A DNA stretch of 64,000 bases from Pseudomaricurvus alkylphenolicus (GTDB lineage Bacteria; Pseudomonadota; Gammaproteobacteria; Pseudomonadales; Cellvibrionaceae), in contig NZ_JAAQPI010000001.1 in assembly GCF_011683955.1 (NCBI RefSeq), positions 124,001 to 188,000 on the forward strand, written 5' to 3'. Below the pieces are notes generated by a model that did not search any database, was not told the DNA's origin, and worked only from the letters and a program-made list of their open reading frames with translations. Positions 1-8,171 of the stretch are shown here, piece after piece (the stretch's first letter is position 1; each line of letters begins with the position of its first letter). Both the position numbers and the translations under genes were made by a program.

Positions 1-1051
1 CCTCCAGGCTCCTCTGCTGATATTCTTCATGAACACCGCCAGTCATAATCGCCAGGGAAGTGCCATCAATATCGAACATGGCATCCCACTCCAGATCCGA
101 GTAACCGGCGATCGCCGTCAGCGTATGACCACCAAAATCCCGCTCGAAGGTTAACCCGATATTGAGAGACTCCTGCTGCAAACCCGGCTTGTCGATACCC
201 ACTTCCGATCCGGCACTGATCTCAGCGGCACCGGTGGCGTCCATATCCCGGCGCCAGTCCAACAGACTGTCGTCACCGCCAGTCTCACCCAGATCGCCAT
301 CAAATTCGAAATCGGCGTAATCGACCTTGAAAGTCAATGTGGTTGCATCACTGGGCTCAAACACGGCGGTTCCCCGCAACACCAGCTCTTGTGGAGCGTT
401 TTCGTCATCGCCAGTAAAGTCGTTTTTGAATGCGCCTTTTTCATCCTTGCGGTACTTACCCGCCAGACGCAGACCAAGCCTGTCAGTAGGAGAGACGCCA
501 TAGACGCCTTCGACCGTCGTGCCCTCATACTCAAACTCATGCTTGAGAGTCAGGTTGAGCTCTGTTTCGTCGCCAGGACGGGTGGTATTGGAAACCACAC
601 TCACCGCACCGGCAGTGGAGTTCAATCCAAACAGCACCGCCTGGGGCCCACGCAGAATCTCAACCCGGTTGGCATCCATAAACGGCGCCCGATACTGGCG
701 CGAGCGAGGCATGTAAATGCCATCGATAAACATACCGACTGACTGCTCGAATCCGCGCTCGGGCTGCGAGCCCATACCACGCATGGAAATATTGGTGGTC
801 AGGGCGCCGTCCCCCACCTGAAAACTGGGCACCGAGGCGGCCAGCTGGTCGAGGTTGTCGATGCCCTGATTCTTCATTTTCTCGCCGGACATGGCCTGAA
901 TGGACATGGGCATTTCCTGGATAGTGGTCTCACGCTTGGTGGCGGTAACCACAATTTCCTCGAGTGCAAACTCCTCGGCAAGAACCTGTCCCGCCGTCAA
1001 ACCAGCGGTGATCGTGGCAATCGCGGCTGCCAGCCTGGTCTTCGTTAACAT
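1..1051 (-). CDS. TonB-dependent receptor, N-terminal part (cut by window edge)
   Basis: Outer-membrane receptor that would take up a bulky substrate with energy from TonB. About 350 N-terminal residues are visible; the rest of the barrel lies beyond position 1. It begins with a signal peptide of about 25 residues ending near VLA. A stretch reading LEEIVVTATKRE, typical of the receptor N-terminus, follows, then the plug domain with the RVEILRGPQAVLFG motif. I chose the ATG at 1051 over an in-frame ATG at 1069 because the purine-rich GAGGGAAGAG lies between them as a ribosome site. Its upstream region carries three copies of the AATGAGT-N3-ACTCATT dyad shared with the neighbouring catabolic genes, so it probably imports their substrate. 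The substrate itself is not predictable. Confidence 0.93.
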   Translation of the reverse strand, partial: MLTKTRLAAAIATITAGLTAGQVLAEEFALEEIVVTATKRETTIQEMPMSIQAMSGEKMKNQGIDNLDQLAASVPSFQVGDGALTTNISMRGMGSQPERGFEQSVGMFIDGIYMPRSRQYRAPFMDANRVEILRGPQAVLFGLNSTAGAVSVVSNTTRPGDETELNLTLKHEFEYEGTTVEGVYGVSPTDRLGLRLAGKYRKDEKGAFKNDFTGDDENAPQELVLRGTAVFEPSDATTLTFKVDYADFEFDGDLGETGGDDSLLDWRRDMDATGAAEISAGSEVGIDKPGLQQESLNIGLTFERDFGGHTLTAIAGYSDLEWDAMFDIDGTSLAIMTGGVHEEYQQRSLE

Positions 1052-1342
1052 AACTCTTCCCTCTCTCATATCTTCTTTCTAGACGGTGTAATTCGAAACC
1101 TCAAATGGAAGCCCCAACTACTAATGAGTGCCGCCCATTTACTAACTAACATTATCCCTAGCAGTTCGTCATGTCAACGCACTAATGAGTACAACTTACT
1201 ATAAGAATTTCTTCGGATATAACAAAAGGCCGCTGTTAACGGCCTTTTTTACGTGGAAAAACGGGATTAACATCAAAAGAGTAGGGGAAATAAAACCATA
1301 GTCAGATTATAGATAAATATTACTCATTATGGGATAGAACAA
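1052..1342. promoter_or_regulatory. Control region of the TonB receptor with three AATGAGT-type dyads
   Basis: Non-coding, AT-rich. Three 17-bp dyads of the form AATGAGT-N3-ACTCATT are visible: 1123-1139 (right arm GCCCATT), 1184-1200 (right arm ACTTACT) and 1312-1328 (left arm GATAAAT, right arm ACTCATT). The first two lie 72-88 and 133-149 bases upstream of the receptor start, where a repressor or activator could act. The third lies just past the end of the SDR gene. The region also holds the terminator at 1224-1250. The same dyad recurs at 2.1-2.3, 5.3-5.4 and 12.3-12.5 kb. That the binder is a TetR protein is inference. Confidence 0.6.
1224..1250 (-). terminator. Rho-independent terminator after the SDR gene
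   Basis: Stem AAAAGGCCG (1224-1232), 7-base loop, CGGCCTTTT (1240-1248). Read on the minus strand the stem ends in TTTTGTT, which suits the SDR gene that ends at 1343. The plus-strand T run is longer, but no plus-strand gene ends here. Confidence 0.65.
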
Positions 1343-2116
1343 CTAAACCATATTCATTCCACCGTTCACACGCAGCGTCTGCCCGGTAATATAGCCGGCC
1401 AGATCGGACGCCAAAAACAGCATTGCACTGGCAATCTCCGAAGGCTCGGCAAAGCGGCCAACAGGAATCATCTGGCGCACCGCCTCAAGGGAAGACTCGT
1501 CAAACTCTTTCATCATGTCCGTCGCCACCACCCCGGGCGCAACCGCATTCACCGTGACACCACAGGGCGCCACCTCGGCAGCCAGGGAGCGCAACATGGC
1601 AAAAGTCCCCGCCTTGGCCGCGGCACAAGCGGCCAAGGTCGACCCGGCCAAATCGAAACGCTCAGTAATAATTGAGTTTTGCGCCAGAATACGACCACCG
1701 CCCCTGGCTACCATATGAGGTACCGCCGCCCGAGCCAGATAAAAACTGGCGTCGAGCATGCCACCCATACACCTCCGCCAATCGTCATCACTGTGCTCGA
1801 CAAACGGCTTGTCGAGAATCAGACCGGCGTTACTCACCAGAATATCCACCTGACCAAAAGCCTCAATCGACCTTGCGATAAGGCTCTCCGCCTCAGCGCG
1901 GTCGCTCACATCGGCCTGAATCGCAATAGCCTCACTACCCAGCTCGCAAACCTCCCGCACTACGAAATCAGCCTGAGCCACAGAAGAAACACAGTTGATC
2001 ACTACCCTGGCTCCCGCACTGGCCATGCGCAGCGCAATCACTCGGCCAATCCCCCGGGAGCTTCCGGTAACAACCGCAACCTTGCCGGTCAAATCAAGAC
2101 AATTGGTGTCAAACAT
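1343..2116 (-). CDS. SDR-family protein with the catalytic tyrosine replaced by cysteine
   Basis: Short-chain dehydrogenase/reductase, 257 residues, the usual length of a classical SDR. The Rossmann fold is clear: TGSSRGIG at residues 17-24 binds the cofactor, SNAG stands at 95-98 in place of NNAG, and VNGGMNMV closes the chain, as in FabG-like enzymes. The active site is unusual. Ser148 and Lys168 are present, but the tyrosine of the YxxxK motif is Cys164 (LAACAAAKAG). The codon is TGT, one base from TAT. The gene is divergent from the racemase-like genes and shares their dyad-rich control region. Either it has lost oxidoreductase activity or it uses altered chemistry. The fold assignment is sure; the reaction is not. 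Confidence 0.88.
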   Translation of the reverse strand: MFDTNCLDLTGKVAVVTGSSRGIGRVIALRMASAGARVVINCVSSVAQADFVVREVCELGSEAIAIQADVSDRAEAESLIARSIEAFGQVDILVSNAGLILDKPFVEHSDDDWRRCMGGMLDASFYLARAAVPHMVARGGGRILAQNSIITERFDLAGSTLAACAAAKAGTFAMLRSLAAEVAPCGVTVNAVAPGVVATDMMKEFDESSLEAVRQMIPVGRFAEPSEIASAMLFLASDLAGYITGQTLRVNGGMNMV

Positions 2117-2490
2117 ATCTGGCTCCTCAATAAACGTTTACTCATCACTCGTGACCAGCCTATCAGCGGACTGTTCACCACACCAATGAACATTACTCAT
2201 TATTAATGAAATAAAACTTCATAAACCAACATTGATACTTCCGAGTATCGATCAATATATGCTTATATTAAAGTTAGAATCTATATTTTTTGGGCGACAG
2301 ATTGACGAACAACACTAATAAATATAACTTATTTAAGGTACAAAAAAGCGGCTGAGATATGACAATATGGACGACAGGACCACCCGACCAAACGAGAAAC
2401 GCCATAGAGAATCGGCGCATCCGGCCGCCAGGGTCAATAATCAATGCAGGCAAGCAACTTTAACGACACCACTGAATAAGGCCCCACACC
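2117..2490. promoter_or_regulatory. Divergent control region, SDR / racemase pair, with repeated dyads
   Basis: 374 non-coding bases between two divergent units, strongly AT-rich up to about 2345. Two good dyads: 2185-2201 (AATGAAC-ATT-ACTCATT) and 2317-2333 (AATAAAT-ATA-ACTTATT, arms matching 6 of 7). A weaker half copy, ACTCATC, is at 2140-2146 next to the SDR start. No open reading frame in it looks real. AAGG about 9 bases before the ATG at 2491 serves the first racemase-like gene. Confidence 0.6.
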
Positions 2491-3213
2491 ATGCCCATCT
2501 ATAGAACCAATGGCAGCAGCGAAATTTGCGGTCAGGCAATTGGTATCCTCTGCCTGGATGAAGAGCCCCAGCCTTCTCCGCCCGGTGCCGTCAACAACGC
2601 CAGCAGCTTCGCGTGCCCGGTTGTTTACAGGGTCGTCCCCGGCTTCACCACCACCAAACTCGTCGACGGCAACAACGACTGCGTTGACAATATGATCGAA
2701 ACGGCGCGAGAACTGCAGCGGGAAGGAGTGCAAGGCATCATATCCAACTGCGGTTGCGCCATTGCCCTCCAAAGCATGATCGCCAGTGCGGTATCCATCC
2801 CGGTCGCCCTGTCACCCTTGCTGCTGTTACCCATGATCGCCAGAAGCATCGGCGCGCAAAAAACCATTGCGGTGATGAGTGCGCCTTCGACCCACAAGCA
2901 CATGGTAAACATGATTGCGCGCGCCGGCATTGAGGTTGCCAACCCCGTGACCACCTGCGGCGCCGACATCGTCAAGCAAAGCGAGACAGCCGACCTGGAT
3001 TTCTCCGCCACGGAAGCCTCCCTGGTCCATAGTGCCAGGCAGCTGATGGCAGACAATCCCCACACCGGCGCCATGGTGCTTGAGGACGGCCGTTTCCCGC
3101 CCTACGCCAAAGCCATTCAGGACACCAGCGGCGTGCCCGTGTTCGATGCCATCACCCTGGCGGACTTTCTGTTTGCTGCCATTCATCCACGGGCCAGGCA
3201 AGGTCATATGTAA
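2491..3213 (+). CDS. Asp/Glu racemase superfamily protein, second cysteine lost
   Basis: Member of the aspartate/glutamate racemase superfamily (also hydantoin racemases, maleate isomerases and arylmalonate decarboxylases), 240 residues, cytoplasmic. These enzymes use two cysteines as acid and base. The first is present in SNCGCA (Cys87, with another at 89). At the second site, where its two paralogues in this window read LFECS and VLECS, it reads VLEDG, so the cysteine is Asp199. One-cysteine members, as in arylmalonate decarboxylase, do not racemise in the usual way, so this copy may catalyse a one-base reaction or be a non-catalytic partner. It is followed after 12 bases by a second paralogue and lies under the shared dyads. 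Reaction unknown. Confidence 0.85.
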   Translation: MPIYRTNGSSEICGQAIGILCLDEEPQPSPPGAVNNASSFACPVVYRVVPGFTTTKLVDGNNDCVDNMIETARELQREGVQGIISNCGCAIALQSMIASAVSIPVALSPLLLLPMIARSIGAQKTIAVMSAPSTHKHMVNMIARAGIEVANPVTTCGADIVKQSETADLDFSATEASLVHSARQLMADNPHTGAMVLEDGRFPPYAKAIQDTSGVPVFDAITLADFLFAAIHPRARQGHM

Positions 3214-3225
3214 GCGGAGAGAAAT

Positions 3226-3963
3226 ATGAAAGTATTCAAGCAAAAGATCCACCGACCCACCGCTTACGGCTACTGCGTTGGGGTTATGGATTTCCCCTGG
3301 AAGGTGCCCTACATTCCCGGGGATGTTACCAACGCCAGCACTTATGACTATCCAGTACTGATTAAAACCTACACCGGTGTCGACCTGACCAGAGTTGTAA
3401 CTGGAGACCGCAGTGAAAAGGACGGCGTGCTGGAGGCGGTAAAAGACATGAACCGGCAGGGCGTCAAGGGCATTACCGGCGACTGCGGGTTTCTGCTCAA
3501 CTATCTGGACGAAGCCACCCGGGAAGTCGATATACCGCTGTTTATGTCCAGCCTGCAGCAACTGCCGGTAATCGCCAGCATGATTGGCCAGGACAAGGCC
3601 ATAGCCGTGGTCACCCCAGGCCCTGAGCAAATGACCCAGACCCTGCTGGACAAGACCGGCTTCGACGGTGTGCGGGAAGTTATCGCACTTGGACTGCTGG
3701 AGTGCGAAGAATTTGCCAGCAAGCTTTGCCAGGAAAGCGATTGTGTCGACTCGGACAAGGTCGAAGCCGAGATCGTGGCACTGACCAGCCAGGCGGCTGC
3801 CGACCACCCTAACATCGGCGCCTTTTTGTTTGAGTGCTCAATGCTTCCTCCCTACAGCAAAGCGGTGCAGGAAGCGACCGGCCTGCCGGTTTTTGACTTT
3901 CTTACCATGATTGACCTGTTTCAGAAAGCCACCCACAGACGGCGTTTTGAGGGGTATTACTAA
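3226..3963 (+). CDS. Asp/Glu racemase superfamily protein, both cysteines present
   Basis: Second paralogue, 245 residues. Both catalytic cysteines can be seen: Cys87 in GDCGF and Cys204 in FECSMLPPY. The N-terminal block PGDVTNASTYDYPV and the C-terminal GLPVFDFLT match the third copy at 8976. A clear GGAGAG stands 5-10 bases before the ATG. It is probably co-transcribed with the preceding copy. The substrate could be an amino acid, hydantoin or substituted malonate/maleate; the DauA-like dehydrogenase and RidA next door favour an amino-acid-like compound, which is inference. Confidence 0.88.
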   Translation: MKVFKQKIHRPTAYGYCVGVMDFPWKVPYIPGDVTNASTYDYPVLIKTYTGVDLTRVVTGDRSEKDGVLEAVKDMNRQGVKGITGDCGFLLNYLDEATREVDIPLFMSSLQQLPVIASMIGQDKAIAVVTPGPEQMTQTLLDKTGFDGVREVIALGLLECEEFASKLCQESDCVDSDKVEAEIVALTSQAAADHPNIGAFLFECSMLPPYSKAVQEATGLPVFDFLTMIDLFQKATHRRRFEGYY

Positions 3964-4017
3964 AGTCTCCGAATAGTCTGTGAGACGAATGCAGAATCAA
4001 CACTCCCAAAAAACAAT

Positions 4018-4041
4018 CAGTCGCCGACATATCGGCGACTG
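4018..4041 (-). terminator. Terminator of the DauA-like gene
   Basis: A perfect 10-bp stem, CAGTCGCCGA / TCGGCGACTG, with a CATA loop. On the minus strand it is followed by ATTGTTTTTT, so it ends transcription of the FAD enzyme whose stop is at 4070. It may also block read-through from the convergent racemase pair. Confidence 0.85.
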
Positions 4042-4069
4042 ATAACGCAGGAATGGTGTTCGTTACAGC

Positions 4070-5215
4070 CTATTCGAACCGCCCCGCTTCGGTCATATCA
4101 CGCCCGGGCGCAATCTGCTCTTTGCTGATGCCAAATTCTTTCACATACTCGGGCAAATCCTCACCCTTGAGCAACGCCGCCCCGCACTCACCCAGCGCCG
4201 GAGAGGTGGCAATACCGTAACCCCCCTGTCCTGCAAACCAAAAGAATCCCTCAGCATCCGGTGCGTACCCCACCACCGGCAGGCGATCTTCAACAAAGCT
4301 GCGCAGCCCTGCCCAACTGGAAGTCACCCGGCGAATATCGAGATTGGTGGCGTGCTGGAGATGATCCACTGTGATGGCAATATCCAGCTCCTCCGGCTGT
4401 ACATCGCGAGGCAGGTCCGGCGTTTCGTCGGCTGGCGAGGCCACCAGTGCGCCGCCATCCACCTTGAAGTAAAAATTCTCATGGGCATCCATCACGCCTG
4501 GCCAGGTCTTGGCATCCAGCCCTTCGAGACCATCAACGGAAACCACCGTTCTGCGTTTGGGCACAATATTGATTTTCTCGACGCCGGCTTTCTCCGCCAC
4601 CACGTCCGCCCAGGCGCCCGCTGCATTGATGATCACGGGCGCACAAAAATCCCCTGACGGCGTAGACACATGCCAGAGCCCATCGCGACGCTCAATGGTC
4701 TGCGCTTCTGCCTTGCAAACCACGTCGCCGCCACTGGCCTTGATACCGCGAAGAAAACCCTGGTGCATGGTTGCCACATCCAGCCCGAGAGTGCCCGGAT
4801 CGTAGAACGCCGCCTTGACATGGTCGCGGCTCAACACCGGCACCTTTTCCAGCGCCTCGTCCACACTGATTTCGTGAATCTCAGGTGCCAGCTGCCGCAC
4901 CGCCGCCAGCAAATCGAGCAGATCCTGACGCTGCTCGTCAGTGGCAATAAACATCAGACCGGTCGGATGATACAGCTCGTACTCCGCAAATCCCTCTGGC
5001 GGATTGCGAATAAAGTCGATACTGGCATTGCACAGTGCACGCATGGGCGCCGGACCATAGGCGGTGGTCCACACCGCCACCGAGCGCCCGGTGGTGTGAT
5101 ACCCCGGCTGATCCTCCTGCTCCAGAAGGGCCACCTTGTGCTCGCCGGCAATGCGGTAACCGAGGGACGCTCCGGCGATGCCGCCGCCAATAATCAAGTA
5201 GTCGTACTGGGTCAT
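4070..5215 (-). CDS. FAD-dependent D-amino-acid (D-arginine type) dehydrogenase
   Basis: FAD oxidoreductase of the DAO family, 381 residues. It resembles D-arginine dehydrogenase (DauA) of Pseudomonas closely over its whole length: the same GGGIAGAS dinucleotide fold at residues 10-17, then QPGYHTTGRS, AYGPAPMRAL, NPPEGFAEYEL, INAAGAWAD, WAGLRSFV and the FAD-closing FFWFAGQGGYGIATSPALGE near the C-terminus. That family oxidises D-amino acids to imino acids, passing electrons to a quinone or other acceptor rather than oxygen. An imine product explains the RidA gene divergent from it. The exact substrate is uncertain. A terminator follows at 4018-4041, and the promoter region carries two copies of the shared dyad. 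Confidence 0.88.
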   Translation of the reverse strand: MTQYDYLIIGGGIAGASLGYRIAGEHKVALLEQEDQPGYHTTGRSVAVWTTAYGPAPMRALCNASIDFIRNPPEGFAEYELYHPTGLMFIATDEQRQDLLDLLAAVRQLAPEIHEISVDEALEKVPVLSRDHVKAAFYDPGTLGLDVATMHQGFLRGIKASGGDVVCKAEAQTIERRDGLWHVSTPSGDFCAPVIINAAGAWADVVAEKAGVEKINIVPKRRTVVSVDGLEGLDAKTWPGVMDAHENFYFKVDGGALVASPADETPDLPRDVQPEELDIAITVDHLQHATNLDIRRVTSSWAGLRSFVEDRLPVVGYAPDAEGFFWFAGQGGYGIATSPALGECGAALLKGEDLPEYVKEFGISKEQIAPGRDMTEAGRFE

Positions 5216-5513
5216 TGCTTACTCCTGTTGAGACGCGCTTGAGGCGCCCCCTGCTGCATGAACTATGGTGCGTGAACTATGGTACCGGGCACCCTGAAAA
5301 CACTAATGAGTATAACTTACTTAATGTTCTTTTCAAGATGGATGAAGCTATAAAAACTCTATTTGAAATTTTCAAAAGTTATTAAATACAGTGATATATA
5401 GGATTTTATTGTATGAGCTCGAAAAAATCCTATAGTAAATACTACTCATTTACTGTAATAATAATGACTCGCGCCCAGCAAGGGCCTCTGCCTTAACCTA
5501 ATGGAGATGCACT
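5216..5513. promoter_or_regulatory. Divergent control region, DauA-like / RidA, with two dyads
   Basis: 298 non-coding bases. Dyads lie at 5305-5321 (AATGAGT-ATA-ACTTACT) and 5434-5450 (AGTAAAT-ACT-ACTCATT). The first is placed to control the DauA-like gene, about 90 bases upstream, and the second to control RidA, about 64 bases upstream. The stretch between them (5322-5433) is very AT-rich and gives room for back-to-back promoters. GGAG with a 7-base spacer precedes the RidA ATG. Confidence 0.6.
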
Positions 5514-5894
5514 ATGAAAACCGCCGTAACCACCGGACTTCCCGAACTGGGCCTGCCCCTGGAGTGGGCCACCATAAGCAACGGCCACCTCTACACCACC
5601 GTTGTAGCAGTCACGCCCGAAGGCACCCTGGAAACAGGTGACCCGCTGGCGCAAATGGATCTTACTTTCGCCAACCTGAAGAAAGTCTGTGAAGCCGCCG
5701 GCGGCAGCCTCGCCGACTTGAATATGGTGCAGGTGTTTTTGACAGATATTAAATACAGCGCCCAGCTAAATGACGTCTGGGGCAAGTATTTCGAAGCGCC
5801 CTATCCCAACCGCGCGACCATTGTGGTCAGTGGTATGGTTGCCCCCGGCCTGGTGGTTGAAGTCTGCGCACAGGGGCATATCGAACAGAACTAA
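5514..5894 (+). CDS. RidA/YjgF-family imine deaminase
   Basis: RidA-family protein, 126 residues, usual length. These trimeric cytoplasmic enzymes hydrolyse reactive enamine/imine intermediates to keto acids and ammonia. The key arginine is visible in YPNRATIVVS (Arg100) and the acidic residue that positions water in VVEVCAQGH (Glu116). The divergent neighbour is a D-amino-acid dehydrogenase, whose product is such an imine, so the two probably act in sequence. A hairpin lies beyond the stop at 5934-5960. Confidence 0.92.
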   Translation: MKTAVTTGLPELGLPLEWATISNGHLYTTVVAVTPEGTLETGDPLAQMDLTFANLKKVCEAAGGSLADLNMVQVFLTDIKYSAQLNDVWGKYFEAPYPNRATIVVSGMVAPGLVVEVCAQGHIEQN

Positions 5895-5933
5895 AGATGG
5901 GTGATGCAGACTCGCATCGGATAAAAACGGTGA

Positions 5934-5960
5934 TCGGTAGAGCTGAAGCAACTCTACCGA
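5934..5960. terminator. Hairpin between convergent RidA and TetR genes
   Basis: Stem TCGGTAGAG / CTCTACCGA (9 bp, perfect), loop of 9 bases. On the minus strand TTTTT follows about 6 bases after the stem; on the plus strand there is no T run. A terminator for the TetR gene is likely. Confidence 0.55.
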
Positions 5961-5969
5961 CCCGGAGAT

Positions 5970-6665
5970 TTATTGCTCCAGCTTTTGCGCCACCGCCTCA
6001 AGACGTTGAACAACGGATTCCAACCCCCCGGGAGCTGGCGCATCGCCCCCCTGCGCCAGACCACCATAGACCAGATTCGCCATCTGGTCAGCGGTTTCCT
6101 CCACTGACAGGTCTCCCTTGCCGGACAGAAAACGCCAGGCATAATGTTCGGTGCCACCGAAAATCATGTCCCGCACCAGCTGCATTGGAGGATCGGGCCG
6201 AAACTCTCCGGCCGCAATGCCTTCTTTGATGATGTCGGTTGCATGACTGGCGTATTGACGGGCTAAGGCGTAAACCTCAGTTTCCTCATAGTCCGGTCGC
6301 CCGCGCAGCTGCTGCGCCACCAGAGCAAAAAGATCCGGCTGATCGTGAATCCCCTGCAGGTGATACCAGATCATAAACCGCAGCCGGTTCCAGGTGCCTC
6401 TCACGCCCGCCAGCTGCACGTCGTAGTCCGCCAGCACCTCCTCGTACCACTGGGCCACCACTTTTTCCAGGAGCTCGCGCTTACCCTTGAAGATCCGATA
6501 GATCGTCCCCTCAACGATGCCTGCCCGGTCGGCGATTTCAGCCATGGAGGCAGCCTCAAAACCTTTTTCGGAAAAAATCTCGCGCCCGGCCTTCATAATG
6601 TCAGACAGACGTTGCTCGCGAGGCAAACGGGAAACCTGACGCGTACGGGTTCGGGTTTTGGGCAT
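5970..6665 (-). CDS. TetR-family transcriptional regulator
   Basis: TetR-type regulator of 231 residues. The N-terminal helix-turn-helix is typical (SMAEIADRAGIVEGTIYRIF, then KGKRELLEKV). The remaining ligand-binding half is not assignable. I prefer the ATG at 6665, which has GAGG 8 bases before it; a GTG at 6674 in the same frame overlaps that site. It sits beside the DauA-like/RidA genes, whose promoters carry the AATGAGT dyads, making it the best local candidate to bind them. That link is inference. A half copy of the dyad (ACTCATC, 6826-6832) lies about 160 bases upstream of its start. The C-terminal tail is rich in Q, E and L and may form a short coiled coil. Confidence 0.9.
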   Translation of the reverse strand: MPKTRTRTRQVSRLPREQRLSDIMKAGREIFSEKGFEAASMAEIADRAGIVEGTIYRIFKGKRELLEKVVAQWYEEVLADYDVQLAGVRGTWNRLRFMIWYHLQGIHDQPDLFALVAQQLRGRPDYEETEVYALARQYASHATDIIKEGIAAGEFRPDPPMQLVRDMIFGGTEHYAWRFLSGKGDLSVEETADQMANLVYGGLAQGGDAPAPGGLESVVQRLEAVAQKLEQ

Positions 6666-6858
6666 GGAAGTCACCTCGGCTGCAACAAACAGAAAAGATC
6701 AAGCGCTGGTCCGGTACAGCTGCACCTGGCCAGCGCGACCTGCTGAATATAATTTATTAAAGAGCCTTGAGCAACCGCAGGATTGCCGTGAAAGTCTAAA
6801 ATTTTCAGCTGGTTAAGCCATATTTACTCATCAATAGCCCTCCTCATCTAGCGGTTGA

Positions 6859-8142
6859 CTATATCGCTGACCACTCTACGTCGAGCCACTCACCACTCCT
6901 GAAACGGCCGGGGCTGAGTGCCTCGGGAATGTCCGCCTGTCCGCGTGTGGCCAGCTCTATGATGCGTTTGCCGCCGATGGGGCCAGTGCCGAAACCGTGA
7001 CCGCTGTAACCGGATGCCACCAGCAAACCCTCCACAGCCTCAACCTGCCCTATCAGGGGCAGCGCATCGGGTGTGCTTTCTAGATAGCCGCCCCACTCCG
7101 CCACAATGCCTATGCCCTGACACTCCGGAAGCAGTGCCGCCAGATCCCTCTTGGCTTTAGCCAGTGCCTTGTGATCCGGATAGGGTGCCTGCCAGGACGA
7201 CGGAATATCGTTAACGGGGCTGGTTTTTGCCAGCGACATTTTGCGGGTGATTTTTGAAAACGGATTGATCTTGATATCGAAGGAGTCGTCGAACAGAAAA
7301 TCCTTGAACCACCAGCTGTATCGAGGTGATTCCAGGCGCACATCGTAGCTGGCCAGCTTATGGAATACATAGAGTGAGCCATCGCGCCCCTGACGCAATC
7401 CAATATTGCCGCCAACAATGCCAGGGGCGATGGTTTGACTTACCGGCTCGGTACGCATAATGGAAGCGCGCACCCAATCCTGTGGGAACAGTAATCCGTG
7501 CCTGCGCAACAGACCACTGGACGCAGCGCCGGCGGCGCAGATAACAAGGTCGCTTTTCAGCAATTGGGCGCCGATGCGCACACCCTGTACCGCACCACCC
7601 TGGGTAACGATTTCATCCACTACCGACCCCAGCGCAGTCTCCGCACCCAACTCCACCGCCGCTTCATAAAAGGCCCGAGTCGCCTTAACCGGATCGGCCA
7701 TGCCGTCATCAGGCGTGTAGAGCGCTCCCAGGAACCGATGCTTCATACCCGGCATCACATCGTTAATCTCATTACCGGATAACCAGCGACTACCGATATT
7801 GAAGGGTTTGGCCAACTCCAGCCAGCGCTGTTGTTTTTCTGCGCTTTTGCCGTCGTGGGCGCACCAGAGATTACCGCCGGGTTTCCAATCAAAGGAGCGG
7901 CCCAATTCTTTCTCGGCATTGCGCCAGATATCCATGGCATCGATCATCATGGGCAATTCGAGAATATCCCGCCCCTGTCGACGAACGTACCCCAAACAGC
8001 GGCCAGATTGCGCTGCACCGATATTGTCGCGTTCGATTATCAGCGGCTTAAGACCCTGCTTTGCTGCGTAGTAGGCGGCGCATACACCGACGATGCCGCC
8101 ACCGATAATGATGACATCCCACTTTTTGTTTGCTTCAAACAT
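6859..8142 (-). CDS. FAD-dependent oxidoreductase, DAO (DadA/glycine oxidase) family
   Basis: FAD amine oxidoreductase of 427 residues. IIIGGGIVGVCAAYYAAKQG near the N-terminus is the FAD-binding Rossmann motif, and AQSGRCLGYVRRQGRD, ICAAGAAS and the C-terminal LLVASGYSGHGFGTGPIGGK are typical of DAO-family enzymes that oxidise secondary amines or D-amino acids. It is only distantly similar to the DauA-like protein at 4070, so it is not a recent duplicate. ATG at 8142 is used; an adjacent GTG at 8145 has slightly better spacing from AGAGG and may be the true start. The TetR gene upstream is 29 bases away on the same strand, so the two are probably co-transcribed. Confidence 0.88.
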   Translation of the reverse strand: MFEANKKWDVIIIGGGIVGVCAAYYAAKQGLKPLIIERDNIGAAQSGRCLGYVRRQGRDILELPMMIDAMDIWRNAEKELGRSFDWKPGGNLWCAHDGKSAEKQQRWLELAKPFNIGSRWLSGNEINDVMPGMKHRFLGALYTPDDGMADPVKATRAFYEAAVELGAETALGSVVDEIVTQGGAVQGVRIGAQLLKSDLVICAAGAASSGLLRRHGLLFPQDWVRASIMRTEPVSQTIAPGIVGGNIGLRQGRDGSLYVFHKLASYDVRLESPRYSWWFKDFLFDDSFDIKINPFSKITRKMSLAKTSPVNDIPSSWQAPYPDHKALAKAKRDLAALLPECQGIGIVAEWGGYLESTPDALPLIGQVEAVEGLLVASGYSGHGFGTGPIGGKRIIELATRGQADIPEALSPGRFRSGEWLDVEWSAI

Positions 8143-8171
8143 CACTTATCTACCTCTTGAGATGCAGTCGC

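Noticed and set aside
2827-3807. Long open frame (326 codons) on the minus strand opposite the racemase-like genes
   Set aside because: It mirrors two well-supported plus-strand genes, spans their junction, and its translation has no recognisable motif. It is a by-product of codon bias.
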